A stretch of DNA of 64,000 nucleotides from Symbiodinium natans (GCA_905221605.1 CAJNDS010002291.1:36001-100000), one strand, 5' to 3'. Counted from the first letter of the stretch, positions 22,941 through 32,884 are shown. Numbers and translations: made by a program. The notes: generated by a model not told the origin, from the letters alone.

Positions 22941-25900
22941 TATCAGCATAAATATATATTTATATATTTATGTCGATATATATACACATATGTATATATA
23001 TATATATGTTTGGGGATGGTTTATGGTAGAGTGTTGGTTGGTTTATGGCTGCGGGTTTCTCGCACAGGATGCCCAAGGTTAGGCTTTAGGGTTTAGGGTT
23101 TAGGGTTTGGCGCTTGGATTGAGGGTTTTACGGCTGAGTGTTTAGGGTTTAGGGCTGGGGTTTCGGGTTTACAGGGCTTGGAGGCATGGCATGGGCCTTA
23201 AATGAGGGTTTAGGGTTTAGGGTCCGCCGACCCTGGCGGCGTGTTGGATGGGAAAAGGAGCTCTTTCCCTCCCCCCCAAAACGCGGGCGGGGGGTAGGGG
23301 GGGGTCCCCGGCAGCTTTTCCATGGAGGGCCAGACCACCCACACGGCATAAACTCACGGAGCATAGGCGGCTTCGCGCAGGACGTAGGGGCTGTTTGGGC
23401 CCCTACCCCCCCCCTACCCCCCCCCTACCCCCCCCCCTCCCCCCCCCCTCCCCCCCCTCCCCCCCCCCTCCCCACCCCCCCCCCCCCCCCCCCTACCCCC
23501 CCCCACCAATTTTGGCATCCGAACGCGTTTAAACCTTTCAACTATGCTCCAGCGGGGTCGGCGGCTTGAGCCGGAGGCTCTTAAATGTTTAGGGTTTAGG
23601 GTTTAGGGTTTAGGGTGAGAATGGCAGCGCCCACAACATCGCCTTAAATGCAAAACAAACGGTCTTGGCTTCAGGGCCTAAGGTCTATGGTTCCCGTTTG
23701 CCATCCTACGGAATCTATGAGGGACCCCAAACCCAAAACCCTAAACCCTAAACCCTAAACCCTAAACCGATGAGGGAACCTCATCCCTGATAGAAGAACT
23801 GTGCGACGAAGCGAATGACCAGACAAGAGCTTTCCGCCGTGGGGCGTCCAGACCCGGTTTCGGGTTTAGGGTTTGGGTTTAGGGTTTAGGGATATTATTA
23901 AACTAGACCCGGGAGTAACTTAGGAAAGCAAAGGGTACCCTTTTTGGTCCTAGCCTAAACCCTAAACCCTAAACCCTAAACCCTAAACCCTAAACCCTAA
24001 ACCCTAAACCCTAAACCCTAAACCCTAAACCCTAAACCCTAAACCCTAAACCCTAAACCCTAAACCCTAAACCCTAAACCCTAAACCCTAAACCCTAAAC
24101 CCTAAACCCTAAACCCTAAACCCTAAACCCTAAACCCTAAACCCTAAACCCTAAACCCTAAACCCTAAACCCTAAACCCTAAACCCTAAACCCGAATCCA
24201 TCCTCCAACCAAGATCGTGAGCTCCAAAACCCCCCGAACCTGAAGCAGCCCGAAGCCCAACCCTAGCTCTTTGCTTTTTCGTCAGTCATAGGAAAGGCAA
24301 ACTGGGCATCCTAAACCCTAAACCCTAAAACCCTAAACCCTAAAACCCTAAAGCCCTAAGACCCTAAAACCCTAAACCCTAAAACCCGAAACCCTAAACC
24401 CTAAACCCTAAACCCCCTCAAAAACTCAAGTTTGGGGGGCCCTGAGTCGCCCCAATGCCCCAAACCCTGCTACCGGCTTAGTTTGTCGCAGGGCTTCGGG
24501 CTGTATCAAAGCACGACTCTGCGGCTACTCAACTAACAGTTATGTGTTGCTGATACATATCATGCAAATATCTTAATTAAGTATAAATATATATGTATAT
24601 AAATATATACAATGTACGCATATGGCTGTTTTCACACGCGTGTACTTCCCCCTCCCAACCCGAGAGCTGCCATGATGGTCTCAGCGCTGCACGATCTGAC
24701 CTCCGTGTCCAGGATTTACCTCGATGTTGTGGACCTTCGGCTCTAGACCCTACCCTTTCTGGATCAAAGGGTCTTACAAGGGGACCCAAAACGCAAAAAA
24801 AAGGGGGTTTCACCCGCATTTATACTTCCAGGGGCACCAATCAGGTTGTGAGATCCCTTAGGGACACAATGGGTTTAGAGCACGTGCTTTCGGATGAGGA
24901 TGTAGGGTTGAGGGGGTCTGGGTCTCGTTGGGCCGTGGGTTCAGGGAGTTAGGGTCCAGGGAGTTCGGGTTTGGGTTTATGGCTTAGGGTTCCTTGTCAC
25001 CATGCACTGACCAGGCAAAAGATGTCAGGCACGGACCATGGTGCCAAGCGGAACCTGCGCGAAGTCTTCGGTCACTTGTTTCGCTTGGATTTATATCGGG
25101 CGCTCGAGGTTTACTACTATTTGCTCAAGGACTCAAGAACCCCCCCCCCACCCCAACAAGAAGAACTAGTAACAAACTAAGTAATATTTCAAGAATAATT
25201 TTCCTTTATAAGGGCAATATAGGGACTGTTGCTTGTTTGTTTGTTTGTTGGGTGGTCTTAAGCAAATGGTAGAAAGGGTTGGCCTTTAGGGTTTATAGGG
25301 CTTAGGGTGCTCGGTTTAGGGTTGCAGGGTTTAGAGTTCAAGGCTTCTGCTAGAAGATTGGACCTGGACCTCTCCACTGGAGAAACTTGCATTACCTCTG
25401 GTGCTCGGGTTTAGGGTTTAGGGTTTAGGGTTTAGGGTTTAGGGTTTAGGGTTTAGGGTAGCACAAGGTGTCCCGACCGCTCTTCAATGCGCATCCTTCA
25501 ACTCTCATCTTGCACCTGGCTGGTAAACTCTAGTAGTATCGTTTGGGATTTTCCCCCTTAGACTAAACAGTCCTGAATAGGGACTATCATAGGGCGTACT
25601 ATATAATCCCCACTAAGGACTGCTAGGTATAAGGGGGAACATCCCAAGCTTCGCATTCCGAAGCCCTGAGCCTTGTCCAGCGGCACGGCGTTGCCCACAA
25701 AGATGGGGGCATCCGCCGAGGAGATCACCTGACCGCAATGCTGAGGATGACAGAAAAGGAACCCGAAGCCCTAAACCCTAAATCCTAAACCCTTTACCCT
25801 AAACCCTAAGCAAAGGATTGCATGTGGGGCTTTGGGTTCAGAGTTGCTGGGGTTTGGCGAGGGGGAGACACAACTCTCTGTCTCTACATTACATATTCAT

Positions 25901-26041
25901 ATACATGTCCACAAATGTATACATACATACATACATACATACATACATACAGACAGACATATATATATATATATATGTAGATATATTATGCAAATATACA
26001 TATACATATACATATCTATATATATATATGTATGTATGTGA

Positions 26042-26123
<82 letters not shown>

Positions 26124-29100
26124 ATATATATAATATCTATTTATGTATTGAGCGCCAATCGCACGCAGGCACACGCAGCTAGACAGAGGGGTGCCCACCG
26201 CACTTATGAAGACATGCTCGCCGCATCTGTGCAATCAGATCGCAGCGCTACTGCAACAGAAGCTCTGGAGCAGTGGTCCTGCCTGCTCCGAGGCACGGGA
26301 TATGAACAGCAACTCAGAAAACAACAGCTTCTAAGATTTCGAGAGCCGTAGCAGTCGTGAAGCTTGCTTGGTACGATGCGCTGCAGTATCCTACAGGTGT
26401 TCTTTCGCAGGCCTCGCAGGAGCCGCTGAAGGAGCGCACTATACTAGGCTCCTTATTGTAGTTTTGAGCCTGGGCTTCCAAACAGGCCCTTTGATACATT
26501 GTTGCCTCAACAGAGCTATGGTAGGTTGTGGTTTCGTACTTCCGCAATAGAGCGCAGCTTGCAGGAAGCCGTCCACAGGACTGGACCCAAAGCTCTAATG
26601 CCTCCTGACCGACAAAGTAGCCCACTGCGTGCAGGATGTAGCGCATCTCTCCATCCTGCGCTGAAGCGACGTACTAGGGCATAGAGTCAGCGTTTGGCAT
26701 GTGGCGGCACTTGCTGAGGAAATGGAGGCCAACAGCAAGGAAAGCAGGCTACCCAAGCAAATGACGAATAAGGGATGTAGTCAGCAATCTCTTCCTGAAG
26801 TGGGGATCGCAAGTGAGTTCGGCCTCATACTTGACCAGGCAAATACGGGCGTTCCGGTACGGGTCGTACTCGATGGTCTGGATTTTGCCGAACCTGATAT
26901 GTGAGATACTACAGGAAGTCGCAATGCCCACCCCCAAAAAACAAACAAGCTCTCTTTCTCTGTTTCCCTCGTGGGGATGGTTTGTGGGGCTAGGCACGTT
27001 CGCCCGCCAATTTCAGGGCCTCTTGGGCGGTGGTGTGGGCCTTAGCGGAAAACTCTCAGCCAGCCTTTCACTAGCCAAGCTTTCTCTCTCTTTCTCTCTT
27101 TCTCTCTTTCTCTCTTTCTCTCTTTCTCTCTTTCTCTCTTTCTCTCTTTCTCTCTTTCTCTCTTTCTCTCTTTCTCTCTTTCTCTCTTTCTCTCTTTCTC
27201 TCTTTCTCTCTTTCTCTCTTTCTCTCTTTCTCTCTTTCTCTCTTTCTCTCTTTCTCTCTTTCTCTCTTTCTCTCTTTCTCTCTTTCTCTCTTTCTCTCTT
27301 TCTCTCTCTCTCTCTCTCGCTGTCTCCCTCCCTCCCTCCCTCCCTCTCTCTCAAGGCACTAGCGAAAGCGAAAACCCTCCCAAACCCTTTTGCCAGTGGT
27401 GCAAACCCCAAACCCGCAACCCCAATGAACGAAGACACCGGGGCTGGTGCATGTCCCTCTTGTTTCGCCCGAAGTCGATCACGCGGTACTTCCTGGTGCC
27501 AACAGCCCTTCTCCCTCCCCCCCAGCCCCAAGCAACAATCATAAACCCTCAGGCCCTAAGCCCTAAACCCGAAACCCTAAGCTATGATAAGGGAATCCTA
27601 CTATGTGGGGATCTATATGGGAGGGTCCCCTATGTCAATGTTCGGAAACCTTCATGTAGGGCACGCTTCGGATGCAAGGGCTCCTCGCGTGCTGTTCGCC
27701 GGCCTTCTTATACTTGTGCCCGGACCTCAGCTGGGTTTAGGGTTTAGGGTTTAGAGTTTAGGGTTTCGGGCTTAGGGCTTAGGGCTTAGGGTTTAGGGTC
27801 AGTGTTTCTAGAGGGGCTTTCATGAACGAACCCTGACACTTGGAACCCCCAAACCTAAATGCTGAGGGTGCAGGGTCTGCTAAGTTGATGGTCCACGACC
27901 TAGCCTCAGGCTCTGAGCACCTGCTGCAACACAGAGGGTTCAAAGTAAGACCTGAGCATGCTTGGCTTTGCATGCCGCTCTCTCTCTCTCTCTCTCCTCC
28001 TCTCTCACTTCGCGTCTTTGCTTGGGTAGGTTTGGGGGGGCCCTATAAACATTATGTCTTATCGCTTCCTAAGGACTTTATAGGATGCTAAGGGTAGTAA
28101 GAATCAAAAATCATGTTCCAACCTACCCCTGTTTGTCGGTCACTGGGGCATCCAGCTCTCGAGCCGTTCTGGTGGCCATCATGATGGGCTTGCTCCTGGA
28201 CATTCGAATATGTCTACTTCACAGCACCGAGCGGACGCCAGAAAACATCTCCGACAGCAGATTCCGAATAGCAACACATGCCTCAAATTACCAAGCCCCA
28301 GAATCTTGCACTTGTCAGAATCATCCCGTCACCGGCTTAACACCAGATGCGCGCTAGCTCCCAGAAACCAGTCCTGCTCGAATCTAGCAATCTAGCATGA
28401 TACGACAAAGCTGTTCTCTCTCTTTCTCTCTCTCTCTCTCTCTGTCGCTCTCTCTCTCTCTCTCCCTCTCTCTCTCTCCCTCTCTCTCTCGTGCTAGCCC
28501 GCTGCGGCGCCTAGGTCGGGCAAAGCGCCTGCGGTACCTCAAGGGTTGGCAGGTTAGCTCAAGCCAGACAGCTCCATTGCATGACGACACGGCGAGGTGG
28601 ACCTTCAATTCAATTACGAGGTTCTTATCGGAACAGCAATCGCAAACCTGTGCGTGGCTGAGGCACATGTGGCACAGGGGCTCATAGCGCTTGTTGGTTG
28701 TCAGCTCCTGACAGGCGCCAGTATTAAGAATCTTCACGTGTATAACTATGGCTTCTTTGTTGCTCTGTCCAACATGAGGCTTGGTATGGACCTGGAGGCT
28801 ATGGCCACAACTAGATGGAATAGTAAGGCTGGGGCCAATGTGCTTACAAGGGACTCGAACACGCTTTAGACAGGAACGCAGCAGTGCATTCGGCCATTGC
28901 GTCACTGGGTTCGAGGTGTCGCTACCAAAGGCGAGATCCCTCACCAGGCACGAGCTCCTCAAACGTCGCAATGCTGGTGTTACCTGAGCCCAGAATCTGC
29001 AAGCCGCCAACCAACAGCCGCGGACAAATTCACCGGCTAAAGTCCTAGCGGACACATGCACCGGCGAAAGCCCTGTAAACTTCAAATCACTATGTGTGCC

Positions 29101-29254
29101 ACATACGTGTTGCCGATTGCGCCACCTGTGGGCATTTCCCAAAATATGGCAACCCCCTTCTACACCCTGTATGCTTGGGGAAGCCCCTAAAACGTGCTGC
29201 AAAGCTGCGTAGGGCGTTGTTCTTGGGCTTTCGGACCCGCACGCCTGCGCGCAT
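16246..29254 (-). CDS. RPL2: Organellar (bacterial-type) ribosomal protein uL2, about 15 exons
   Basis: Large-subunit protein uL2, which sits by the peptidyl-transferase centre; bacterial-type, so mitochondrial or plastid rather than cytosolic. Exons: 29254-29194, 29125-29091, 27730-27714, 27492-27451, 26893-26824, 26655-26602, 25728-25672, 24749-24693, 22793-22767, 21987-21936, 21169-21152, 19443-19394, 19091-18992, 18864-18803 and perhaps 16305-16246. All phases agree, about 253 codons. Landmarks: [108 protein letters not shown]. The order matches uL2 end to end. Bacterial uL2 is about 275 residues; the N-terminus here is short and no clear targeting peptide is seen. The last exon is the weakest (see its own entry). 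Donors: eight GC, four GT, one GA, one ambiguous. Confidence 0.9.
16547..16655. repeat. 18-base triplication and TGTA microsatellite
   Basis: Three copies of TGCCATGCCCTAGCTGTG-type units are followed by about 16 TGTA units, then AT repeats. Confidence 0.9.
17038..17165 (-). CDS. Ubiquitin-like domain exon
   Basis: After a CAG acceptor the frame reads [12 protein letters not shown], then [18 protein letters not shown], then [13 protein letters not shown]. That is a beta strand, turn, acidic strand and the start of the alpha helix of a ubiquitin-like fold; the form LTV...G...L.L....TV.DLR is common at the N-terminus of many dinoflagellate proteins. The rest of the fold is not in this exon. 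Downstream minus-strand exon-like segments (13.4, 14.3, 14.9 and 15.9 kb, and the terminal exon at 12.8 kb) may belong to the same gene, but this is not proven. Confidence 0.55.
17195..17285. repeat. CCCTAAA array
   Basis: Thirteen perfect units, next to the ubiquitin-like exon. Confidence 0.95.
17570..17672. mobile_element. MITE-like element, GGGACCCTCTTTACC family
   Basis: GGGACCCTCTTTACC to GAGTCCC inverted ends with an internal TTTATGGGTT. A related copy is at 31448-31537 (GGGGCTCTATTTACCTACAG to CTGTAGGTAAAGACAGAGGTCCC). Confidence 0.55.
18140..18330. repeat. TTTAGGG array with internal TTGAGGG block
   Basis: Perfect TTTAGGG units flank 11-12 perfect TTGAGGG units (about 18202-18279). 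The pure block shows homogenisation of one variant by tandem duplication. Confidence 0.95.
18651..18787. mobile_element. MITE-like element, TATAGGGGTCGG family
   Basis: TATAGGGGTCGG at the left, GGCCCCTATA at the right, and an inner GAATTACTCATAAATATTCCC motif. It lies 16 bases from the uL2 exon 18803-18864. Confidence 0.6.
18992..19091 (-). CDS. RPL2: uL2 exon 13, peptidyl-transferase loop motif
   Basis: This exon carries AGKSRHLGF, then [20 protein letters not shown], the uL2 C-terminal signature. The usual bacterial form is NPVDHPHGG. Here both prolines are alanine, but the two histidines and the glycine run are kept, including the second His, equivalent to the functionally important His229 of E. 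coli L2. The acceptor is CTAG before GCC; the donor is GC after CCGAAGA. Confidence 0.85.
19446..19580. repeat. TTTAGGG array abutting uL2 exon 12
   Basis: About 18 units with a few variants. The minus-strand form CCCTAAG supplies the AG acceptor of exon 19443-19394. Confidence 0.9.
19690..19922. mobile_element. MITE with a second MITE nested inside
   Basis: The outer element starts ATATAGGGG and ends CCCGACCCCTAT (TATAGGGGTCGG family). At 19785-19896 it is interrupted by a CTAGACCCTGGAGTAACC...CCTACTCCCGGTCCTA element whose relatives lie at 8138-8250 and, truncated, at 23902-23953. Confidence 0.65.
20440..20800. repeat. Imperfect inverted GCA/TGC-rich region
   Basis: The left part repeats TTTGCA, GTTGCATGTGGG and TTGCACATCTTTGCA; the right part carries the complements CCCACAACGGATCTGCAAAA, ATGCAAACAATCTGCA and CTGCAACACATCTGCA. 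It looks like a decayed long palindrome or foldback element in the uL2 intron between exons 21152 and 19443. Confidence 0.45.
22011..22110. repeat. TTTAGGG array
   Basis: About 14 units passing into GGGGTTT and GGGGTTC variants up to 22210; uL2 intron. Confidence 0.95.
22540..22750. repeat. CCCTAAA array next to uL2 exon 9
   Basis: About 29 units with two CCCAAAA-type interruptions, 17 bases downstream of the 27-base uL2 exon 22793-22767. Confidence 0.95.
23396..23507. repeat. Poly-C microsatellite with periodic TA/T
   Basis: Runs of 6-16 C broken by CTA, T or A. Proline-rich plus-strand frames here are repeat translations. Confidence 0.9.
23945..24192. repeat. Longest perfect CCCTAAA array
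   Basis: About 35 consecutive perfect units, starting inside a truncated MITE (23902-23953); uL2 intron. Confidence 0.98.
24693..24749 (-). CDS. RPL2: uL2 exon 8 (VHNIE...GGQI)
   Basis: A 57-base exon encoding [16 protein letters not shown], the central uL2 motif. It is preceded by GGGTAG and followed by a GTGCAG donor. The spacing to the previous exon (NAVPLDK plus GLEPK before VHNIE) equals the normal seven-residue gap between LPL and VHNIE, which fixes the GC donor at 25671. Confidence 0.88.
25544..25647. mobile_element. MITE, TGGGATGTTCCCCCTTATAC family
   Basis: Inverted ends TGGGATTTTCCCCCTTA and TATAAGGGGGAACATCCCA; inner CAGTCCT...AGGACTG. It lies in the uL2 intron between exons 25672 and 24749. 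Copies at 36291-36374 (84 bases) and 59412-59498. Confidence 0.75.
25915..26130. repeat. TACA/ATAC and TATGTA microsatellites
   Basis: ACATACAT tetramers, then about 14 copies of TATGTA and AT repeats, within the 873-base uL2 intron between exons 26602 and 25728. Confidence 0.95.
26602..26893 (-). CDS. RPL2: uL2 exons 5 and 6 with a 168-base GC-AG intron
   Basis: Exon 26893-26824 ends LVKYE and exon 26655-26602 begins DGEMRYIL. The joined string KYEDGE is the conserved uL2 sequence, so the intron is 26823-26656, starting GCCGAA and ending GCAG. This is the cleanest demonstration in the window of a GC donor fixed by protein conservation. Confidence 0.9.
27075..27352. repeat. CTCTTTCT octamer array
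   Basis: About 30 units of CTCTTTCT, followed by CT and CCCT repeats, in the uL2 intron between exons 27451 and 26893. The Leu/Ser/Phe and Glu/Arg/Lys frames across it are artefacts. Confidence 0.95.
27731..29090. other. uL2 intron 2 with long unique, open sequence
   Basis: A 1360-base intron largely free of telomere-like repeats. Both strands have long open frames. One minus frame is Cys-rich ([19 protein letters not shown]), suggestive of zinc binding. It lies between two uL2 exons on the same strand, so it is either intron sequence that happens to be open or a remnant of another gene. Confidence 0.4.
28414..28492. repeat. CT-rich microsatellite
   Basis: CTCTCT with a few TCGCTC and CCCTC interruptions, in the first long uL2 intron. 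Confidence 0.95.
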
Positions 29255-29575
29255 GCAGGCAAGCCCGGTTAAATACCAGGATGCCCCCGACTTCAAAGAT
29301 AGAATGCTCTGCTTATAAGAAAGTATGCTATGATGAATATTGTTGCCATTATATTTATTGTGATGATTATTATGATGATGATGATTATGTAGTCCTTGTG
29401 ACTATTCATGTTGCTGCTGATATGGTTTTGCTTTGGCGAAAGGCAATGATGTTCTTACTGACGCTATCTTGATGACTAACAGCCTTCCTATTGCAGAAAA
29501 AGACGAAGACTACCATGTCCATGGCGATTGCTACTCCTTAGACCCTAAGCCCCTTATAAACCCCGAACCCTGAAC

Positions 29576-29668
29576 CCTTCAACAACCCTTCTTCAACCCA
29601 TATTCAACCTTCTTCAACCTTCTTCAACCTTCTTCAACCTTCTTCAACCTTCTTCAACCTTCTTCAAC
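29576..29668. repeat. TTCTTCAACC decamer array
   Basis: Eight to nine copies of the decamer, ending in CTTAAACTCTTAAACCC. Confidence 0.9.
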
Positions 29669-30525
29669 CCTTAAACTCTTAAACCCTTGAACCCTTGTAC
29701 TGTTGATGGCTGCTATCATTTGGCTGAAGCAGTGGCCTCCTCATCTTCTGACAAGACATCCGGCAACTACTCACGTGGAGCGGCAGCAGGAGCATTGACG
29801 AGCGGAACAACTCCCACATGCACATCTACTCGTATCTTATCAGATTTCGGTGATTTCGATGTCCACATGAGAGAGTATAAGCATTTTGCATACAATGTCA
29901 GTGAATATGCCAAAAAAAAAAATATATATATATATGTATGTGTGTGTATATGTGTGTGTGTCTGTACATATATGTATTTGTGCGTGTGTGTGCGCGCTCG
30001 CATGCCCCGTCTCGGTTCAATTGGGTAACTGCACATCAGCCTACATCAGCATTTAGGGATTTTTAACGTTGAAAAACCCATGTAGGGCTTTTAGTTGTTT
30101 TTAACGTCAAAAAAACATTCAGGGTTTTTAGGCTTTTTTGTACGTTTAAAAAAATTGAGCTTTTAGTGTTTTTTGATGTTTATGAGCCCTAAATGCGGAG
30201 GCTGCCTGAAGTGGTCTGCGGCTTCCCCTTGGCCCGTCGCTGGACCTGCTGTAAGGGTTTAGGGTCTGGGGTTTAGGGCCCAAGCCGCCAGACCCAAACT
30301 CCCAGTACCGAAGGCTAACAAGCCCGGAAGCCTGAACCCTTAGGGTTTAGGGTTTAGGGTTTAGGGTTTAGGGTTTAGGGTTTAGGGAACCCTGAACCCC
30401 CATATAGCCCTATACCCTTAACCCCGAACCCTTAACCCTAAACCCTAAACCCTAAACCCTGAACTCCACAGGGCCGACCCCGCCACTTGAAGTCTCCAAC
30501 GCAGGTCGGTGTAAAAACAAGTTTT

Positions 30526-30640
30526 AGGGTTTAGGGTTGTAGGGTATAGGGTTTAACCGGTATAGGGTTTAGGGTATAGGGTTTAGCCGGTATAGGGTTT
30601 AGGGTATAGGGTTGTAGGGTATAGGGGTTTAAGGCTTGGG
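30526..30640. repeat. GGTATAGGGTTTAG higher-order repeat
   Basis: Alternating GGTATAGGGTTTA and GCCGGTATAGGGTTTA units derived from the telomere-like heptamer. Confidence 0.85.
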
Positions 30641-30998
30641 TTGAGGGGATCTAGCGTTTGTTTTGCCGTATCGCTTCAGGGTCGGACCAACACCGCAACT
30701 CCAGCAGACATGCCCCCGAAACATAGCTCCTGCTCCCGAACTTTTACTACTGAACCCTGACCCCTAAACCCTAAACCCTAAACCCTAGTAGCAACACATT
30801 CTTGAGGGCATCGGTTTCGAGGGCTTTTCAGTCATGCCACATGAGCCCGAAAACAAAGACCGCTAGGCTTCGGGTGCCCCCCCCGAAACCCTAAACCCTA
30901 TAAACCCTAAACCCTAAACCCCAAACCCCGAACCCCAAACCCCTAAACCCTAAACCCTAAACCCTAAACCCCTGAAGCCCAAATCCCACCCTCTCGGC

Positions 30999-31197
30999 CT
31001 GCGCGCGAAGCAGCGAGGCAGCGCAGGCCACCTCCATTGTAGGGTTCTTAAGGGAGGGGGGTTCAAGGGGGGTATGTATCCCAAGGTTCCCTAATACTCC
31101 CTAGGTACCTACCCCCCTTGAACCCCCCTCCCTTAAGAACCCTATAACTCCAGCAGCAAAGAAACGGTTTGAGAGCAAGCCCGGCGGACAGCAACAC
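30999..31197 (-). CDS. Two exons split by a MITE intron, unidentified gene
   Basis: Exon 31197-31148 reads VAVRRACSQTVSLLLE and exon 31031-30999 reads VACAASLLRAQ. The frame is continuous when the 116-base MITE between them (31147-31032) is removed. The upstream acceptor is TACCAG; the downstream donor is GCCGAG. Protein family unknown; the joined frame is hydrophobic and helical. Confidence 0.45.
31032..31147. mobile_element. MITE acting as an intron (introner-like)
   Basis: Inverted ends GTAGGGTTCTTAAGGGAGG and CCTCCCTTAAGAACCCTATA. On the minus strand TGGAG stands on both sides, and the flanking exons join in frame once the element is removed. A diverged relative is at 45054-45183. Confidence 0.7.
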
Positions 31198-31889
31198 CTG
31201 GTAAACCCACGGTTTAGGGTTTAGGGTTTGGGGTTTGGGGTTTGGGGTTTGGGGTTTAGGGTTTAGGGTTGGGGGCTTGGGGTTTGGGATTTGGGGTTTG
31301 GGGCTCGGGGTTTGGGGTTTAAGGTGGTGGGTTTAGGGTTTAGGGTTAATTTGTTGGTGGAATACAGTATTATTTCGTGCACTCCAGTATTCTGGCAGTA
31401 CATTGGGTACAATCGGTGTTTCAGGGCTGATGTAGAATTTTGGTTTTTCCTGGGGCTCTATTTACCTACAGCACTTTTGTACCCTTGATTAGTAGGTACA
31501 ACCCATAAAACTGTAGGTAAAGACAGAGGTCCCAGTTTGGGTTTTGGAGGAAGAACCAAGCTTGTCAACGCATGTCTCGTGACTAGTGCACAATACAGCG
31601 GCCTTAAGAAATCAGAAAAGGGGTTTGGGGGTCATTACAGAAAAATTATCGAGGGACGGGAATAATATTAGCAATGGTTCAACCCTAAACTTAAACCCTA
31701 AACCCTAACCCTAAACCCGATGTTAGGCTCCGCACGGCTGCGAAAATCGGCAGAAGAATCGGCCTGCGCTGCGACGGGGGCGGTTCGAATCATTAATGCC
31801 CTAAACCCTAAACCCCAAACCCTAAACCCTAAACCCCAAACCCCAAACCCTAAACCCTACACCCTACACCCTAAACCCTAAACCCTAAC

Positions 31890-31962
31890 CATCAGCTTGG
31901 GCTTTAAGGCCTCATAAACCTCAGGAAAGATCTGGCCAAAAGGCTTAACCAACAACCTGATC
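31890..31962 (-). CDS. Exon-like segment, unidentified
   Basis: Between CCTCAG and a GTTAGG donor the frame reads IRLLVKPFGQIFPEVYEALK then PKLM. The donor lies in a telomere-like repeat. The plus strand also has an open frame here, so strand is not certain. Confidence 0.35.
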
Positions 31963-32023
31963 CTGAGGATCCCGCTTAATGAGGTGTAGGGGGGGTTTAG
32001 GGTTTAGGGTTTAGGGTTTGGGG

Positions 32024-32080
32024 CAGATAGAATCCCAAATTGCTGCCAGATGCTTCCACCTCTCCCGCATACGTTGCTGT
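32024..32080 (-). CDS. Exon-like segment, unidentified
   Basis: After a CTCAG acceptor the frame reads RQQRMRERWKHLAAIWDSIC. A plus-strand frame of 46 codons overlaps, so the call is tentative. Confidence 0.3.
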
Positions 32081-32703
32081 CTGAGATATTACATGAGACT
32101 GCGCTACATTGCATTCATTTGCAGTATGTTACGCTTGCTGCATTGCATAAAGCCCTAATGTAACATATGAGCGATGAGAAGTACACACACGCACACACAC
32201 ACACAGACAAGTACGAGTGGAAATTCCTGAGCATAATAAACGCGAATAATGTTCGTAGTTGCGACTAGTATTCCCAGGTGGTCTCCATATAGATATACTA
32301 GCATAACCCCCAAACCCCTATTTCATTGAGGCCCGAAAGTGGGGGTTTCCGACCCTTGTTGTTTTCCCTTTAAGGGATTCCATTCTATTTGGGCGTATAA
32401 ACGGGGTGCCCCTATTTCGGGCAAAACCCCTAAACCCTAAACCCTAAACCCTAAACCGCCACACGAAAAGGGTGGGCTGCAGACCGCTGCTGGCCCACGG
32501 CCGCGGAGGCATCTGCGGGAGATGGGCCCTCGAGATCCGGCGGGTTTTTAGGGGTTTAGGGATTGGGGTTTATAGGGCTTAGTGTTTAGGGTCAAAAAAA
32601 AACGGGTTAAGGGTTAAGGGTTTAGGGTTTCGGGCTTTCTAGGGTTAAGGGTTTAGGGCTTTAGGGCTTATAGGCTTTTGGGCTCAAGGGCTTATGGGAG
32701 GTC

Positions 32704-32884
32704 GGCCGGGGTTCTGCTAGTCGGAGGAAAGAATTCGCAGAGACGGAGGAGAGCACCTCCCAGGATGGGCTATTATACCCTATAATCCCTTAAAAGGGGT
32801 TCATTATGGGGATTTTTAAGGCCTAATAGCCCATCCTGGTCTCCAGCTTTAGGAGCATGCTGGAGACTTCCCGCTTTACTGGAC
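32704..32884 (-). CDS. Two exons split by an 84-base MITE intron, unidentified gene
   Basis: Exon 32884-32841 reads SPVKREVSSMLLKLE and exon 32756-32704 reads VLSSVSANSFLRLAEPRP. Removing the palindromic element 32840-32757 restores one frame. GGAG precedes both junctions. The protein is not recognised. Confidence 0.45.
32757..32840. mobile_element. 84-base MITE acting as an intron (introner-like)
   Basis: Inverted ends AGGATGGGCTATTA and TAATAGCCCATCCT. On the minus strand GGAG precedes both junctions and the reading frame continues across. A partial copy is at 49028-49087. Confidence 0.7.

Noticed and set aside
23186-23569. Proline-rich plus-strand ORF and a DHPHG string resembling uL2
   Set aside because: The proline run is the poly-C tract. 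The DHPHG string has no uL2 sequence around it, and the true uL2 motif is at 19.0 kb on the minus strand.
26813-27544. 243-codon plus-strand ORF and its antisense
   Set aside because: Mostly the CTCTTTCT microsatellite; the flanks contain uL2 exons on the minus strand in other frames.
28384-29262. 292-codon minus-strand ORF with a Cys-rich segment
   Set aside because: It overlaps uL2 exons 29254-29194 and 29125-29091 in different frames and otherwise lies in a uL2 intron; no family match was recognised for the Cys pattern.
31770-31795. tRNA B-box-like GGTTCGAATC
   Set aside because: No A box or cloverleaf could be drawn upstream; the GTTCAAGTCC at 21630 and GTTCGACCCC at 52842 failed for the same reason.
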